Positions 4,068-5,045 of a DNA stretch of 5,045 nucleotides are shown here, one piece after another; within the stretch, counting starts at the first letter, position 1; every line of letters starts with the position of its first letter. The notes below the pieces were generated by a model. That model was not told where the DNA came from. It did not search any database and saw only the letters and a program-made list of their open reading frames with translations. Both the position numbers and the translations under genes were made by a program. Source of the stretch: Acidobacteriota bacterium (GTDB lineage: Bacteria > Acidobacteriota > Terriglobia > Terriglobales > Acidobacteriaceae); contig JAKCDN010000243.1 in the NCBI GenBank assembly GCA_021841795.1, positions 1 through 5,045 on the forward strand, given 5' to 3'.

Positions 4068-4967
4068 GTGAACCATCCTTTCCCTTCTGCAAGCCGCCGT
4101 GCGCGCGCGAATCCACTCCAGGAAGCCCATCTGCCATCTGAGGCTCCAACTCCGGCGTCGCTGCTCCTCTCTGCGGGCTCATGGCGCGGACGGCTCGTCA
4201 GAGCGCTGCGCCCGGCTTCCTTCATCCTGCTGGCGTCGCTCCTCTGCGCTCAAACCGGCAGTCTCGAAAGCCTCCTCGCGACCATGCGCAAACAGGTCCA
4301 GACCGCCGACTTCCGCGTCACCGGGCAGCTCGTCTGGGTGCAGCCGGACGGCGCGCGCCTCAACTATCCCATCACCATCAAGGCGCATTGGTTTCCCGGA
4401 GTTCTGCGCGAACGCGTCGACCTCGGTCAGCCTGCCGCCGCGCATCGCGAGATGCGCGAGCACATCCTTCTTGAGATGCGGCCCGACGGAGAAGACACCG
4501 TGCGCATCGCGGAACCGGGAGACACCGCGCCGCGTCTCTTGCCCTTCGCCCAATGGAGTGCGCACCCGCTCGTGCCCGGCTTCGACTTCGAAGATCTCCT
4601 CGATCAGCAGTTCTTCTGGCCGGGACAGCTCTCCGAGGGCAGCACGAAGTTCGGCGCCCGCACTTGCATCCTGGTAAGGAGCACGCCGGGGCCCGGAGCC
4701 CACACCCGCTACGCGCAGGTTCGAACCTGGATCGATCCCAGCATCGACTTTGCCGTCTACATGGAAAAAACCCTGCGTGAAGGCGGCGCGGTGAAGGAGT
4801 TTACCTACTTCGGCCTTCGCCACGACGAGGGCGTCTGGTCCGCGCGGCAGATCGGGATCAAGCTGCGTGGCCAGTCCGGCTCGGTGCTCCTCATCGTCGA
4901 TCGCGGCAGCGCCCATGCCCGGCTCACCGCCGCCGACTTCAGCCCCGCCGGGCTCACGCGCTTCTGA
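4068..4967 (+). CDS. Secreted LolA/RseB-fold protein (outer-membrane lipoprotein-sorting-like)
   Basis: 299 residues from GTG 4068, preceded by GAAGAGG with 6-nt spacing; an in-frame TAG at 4044 bars earlier starts. A hydrophobic segment PASFILLASLLCAQTG (49-64), preceded by basic RGRLVRALR, looks like a Sec signal sequence with cleavage near A61. It has no proper lipobox, so C60 is probably not lipidated. The mature part reads as a LolA-like beta-sheet domain: helix SLESLLATMRKQVQTADFRV, strands VTGQLVWVQPDG and INYPITIKAHW-type, EHILLEMRPDG, then FEDLLDQQFFWPGQ, ARTCILVRSTPG, YAQVRTWIDPSIDFAVYMEKTL and QIGIKLRGQSGSVLLIVDRG. Proteins of this sort bind lipid or lipoprotein in the periplasm; the exact ligand is unknown. 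The oddity is the 45-residue stretch before the signal sequence, with no better start codon inside it. The true start may be non-standard, or a frameshift may exist. Family call is moderate. Confidence 0.78.
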   Translation: MNHPFPSASRRARANPLQEAHLPSEAPTPASLLLSAGSWRGRLVRALRPASFILLASLLCAQTGSLESLLATMRKQVQTADFRVTGQLVWVQPDGARLNYPITIKAHWFPGVLRERVDLGQPAAAHREMREHILLEMRPDGEDTVRIAEPGDTAPRLLPFAQWSAHPLVPGFDFEDLLDQQFFWPGQLSEGSTKFGARTCILVRSTPGPGAHTRYAQVRTWIDPSIDFAVYMEKTLREGGAVKEFTYFGLRHDEGVWSARQIGIKLRGQSGSVLLIVDRGSAHARLTAADFSPAGLTRF

Positions 4968-5045
4968 TGCCGCGTCCGTCTCCGTCCGCTTGCGCCTCGC
5001 ACCGCCGTTCCCGCGGCTCCGTGCGCCGGGGACCGCATGATAAAC
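4968..5045. other. Right-edge sequence, possible start of a next gene
   Basis: Two plus-strand starts exist: ATG 4967, overlapping the previous stop as TGATG and open to the edge (PRPSPSACASHRRSRG..., biased composition, no ribosome binding site), and ATG 5037, preceded by GGGGA with 4-nt spacing but with only three codons in view. The second is slightly more credible. Neither can be judged without sequence beyond the window. Confidence 0.2.

Noticed and set aside
3797..4225. Minus-strand open frames in the 3774-4067 gap and across the LolA-like start
   Set aside because: Arg/Ala/Gly-rich low-information translations, no start signals, overlapping two better genes.

Overview
The window is a GC-rich stretch of bacterial chromosome with compact genes on both strands. 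The most likely source is an Acidobacteriota (Terriglobia-like) soil bacterium. That is an inference from the GC-rich third codon positions, the small double zinc-ribbon protein, the soluble anti-sigma partner and the LolA-like protein; no rRNA or other phylogenetic marker is present.

Layout. (1) Positions 1-1680, minus strand: a three-gene bufferin operon read right to left. A secreted Cys-rich precursor (bufA, 1680-1378) is followed after 111 nt by a DUF692/MNIO oxidative enzyme (bufB, 1266-406). This overlaps by an ATGA junction the DUF2063/HvfC-BufC-type partner protein (bufC, 409 to the window edge, incomplete). (2) Positions 1681-1957: a divergent intergenic region with a possible promoter and a leader hairpin for bufA. 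(3) Positions 1958-2356, plus strand: a small four-helix membrane protein of unknown function, starting at TTG. (4) Positions 2367-3256, minus strand: an ECF sigma factor and its overlapping soluble zinc-binding (ZAS) anti-sigma factor. (5) Positions 3257-3452: a divergent, partly AT-rich promoter region. (6) Positions 3453-3773, plus strand: a protein with two zinc ribbons. (7) Positions 4068-4967, plus strand: a secreted LolA/RseB-fold protein. A possible further gene start lies at the right edge.

How the genes may work together. In characterised bufferin systems the BufB-BufC complex modifies cysteines of the BufA precursor, using an iron centre, to give an exported copper-binding peptide, and such operons are often under ECF sigma control. 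Here an ECF sigma/anti-sigma pair with a CHCC zinc site of the redox-sensitive type lies about 0.7 kb upstream of bufA on the same strand. A control link is plausible but not shown by the sequence. The BufA protein is the most notable item: its core is an exact-spacing duplication of a 13-residue module, CKGxNSCKGxGGC, giving six evenly arranged cysteines. The two non-coding hairpins between bufA and bufB suggest separate control of substrate and enzyme levels.
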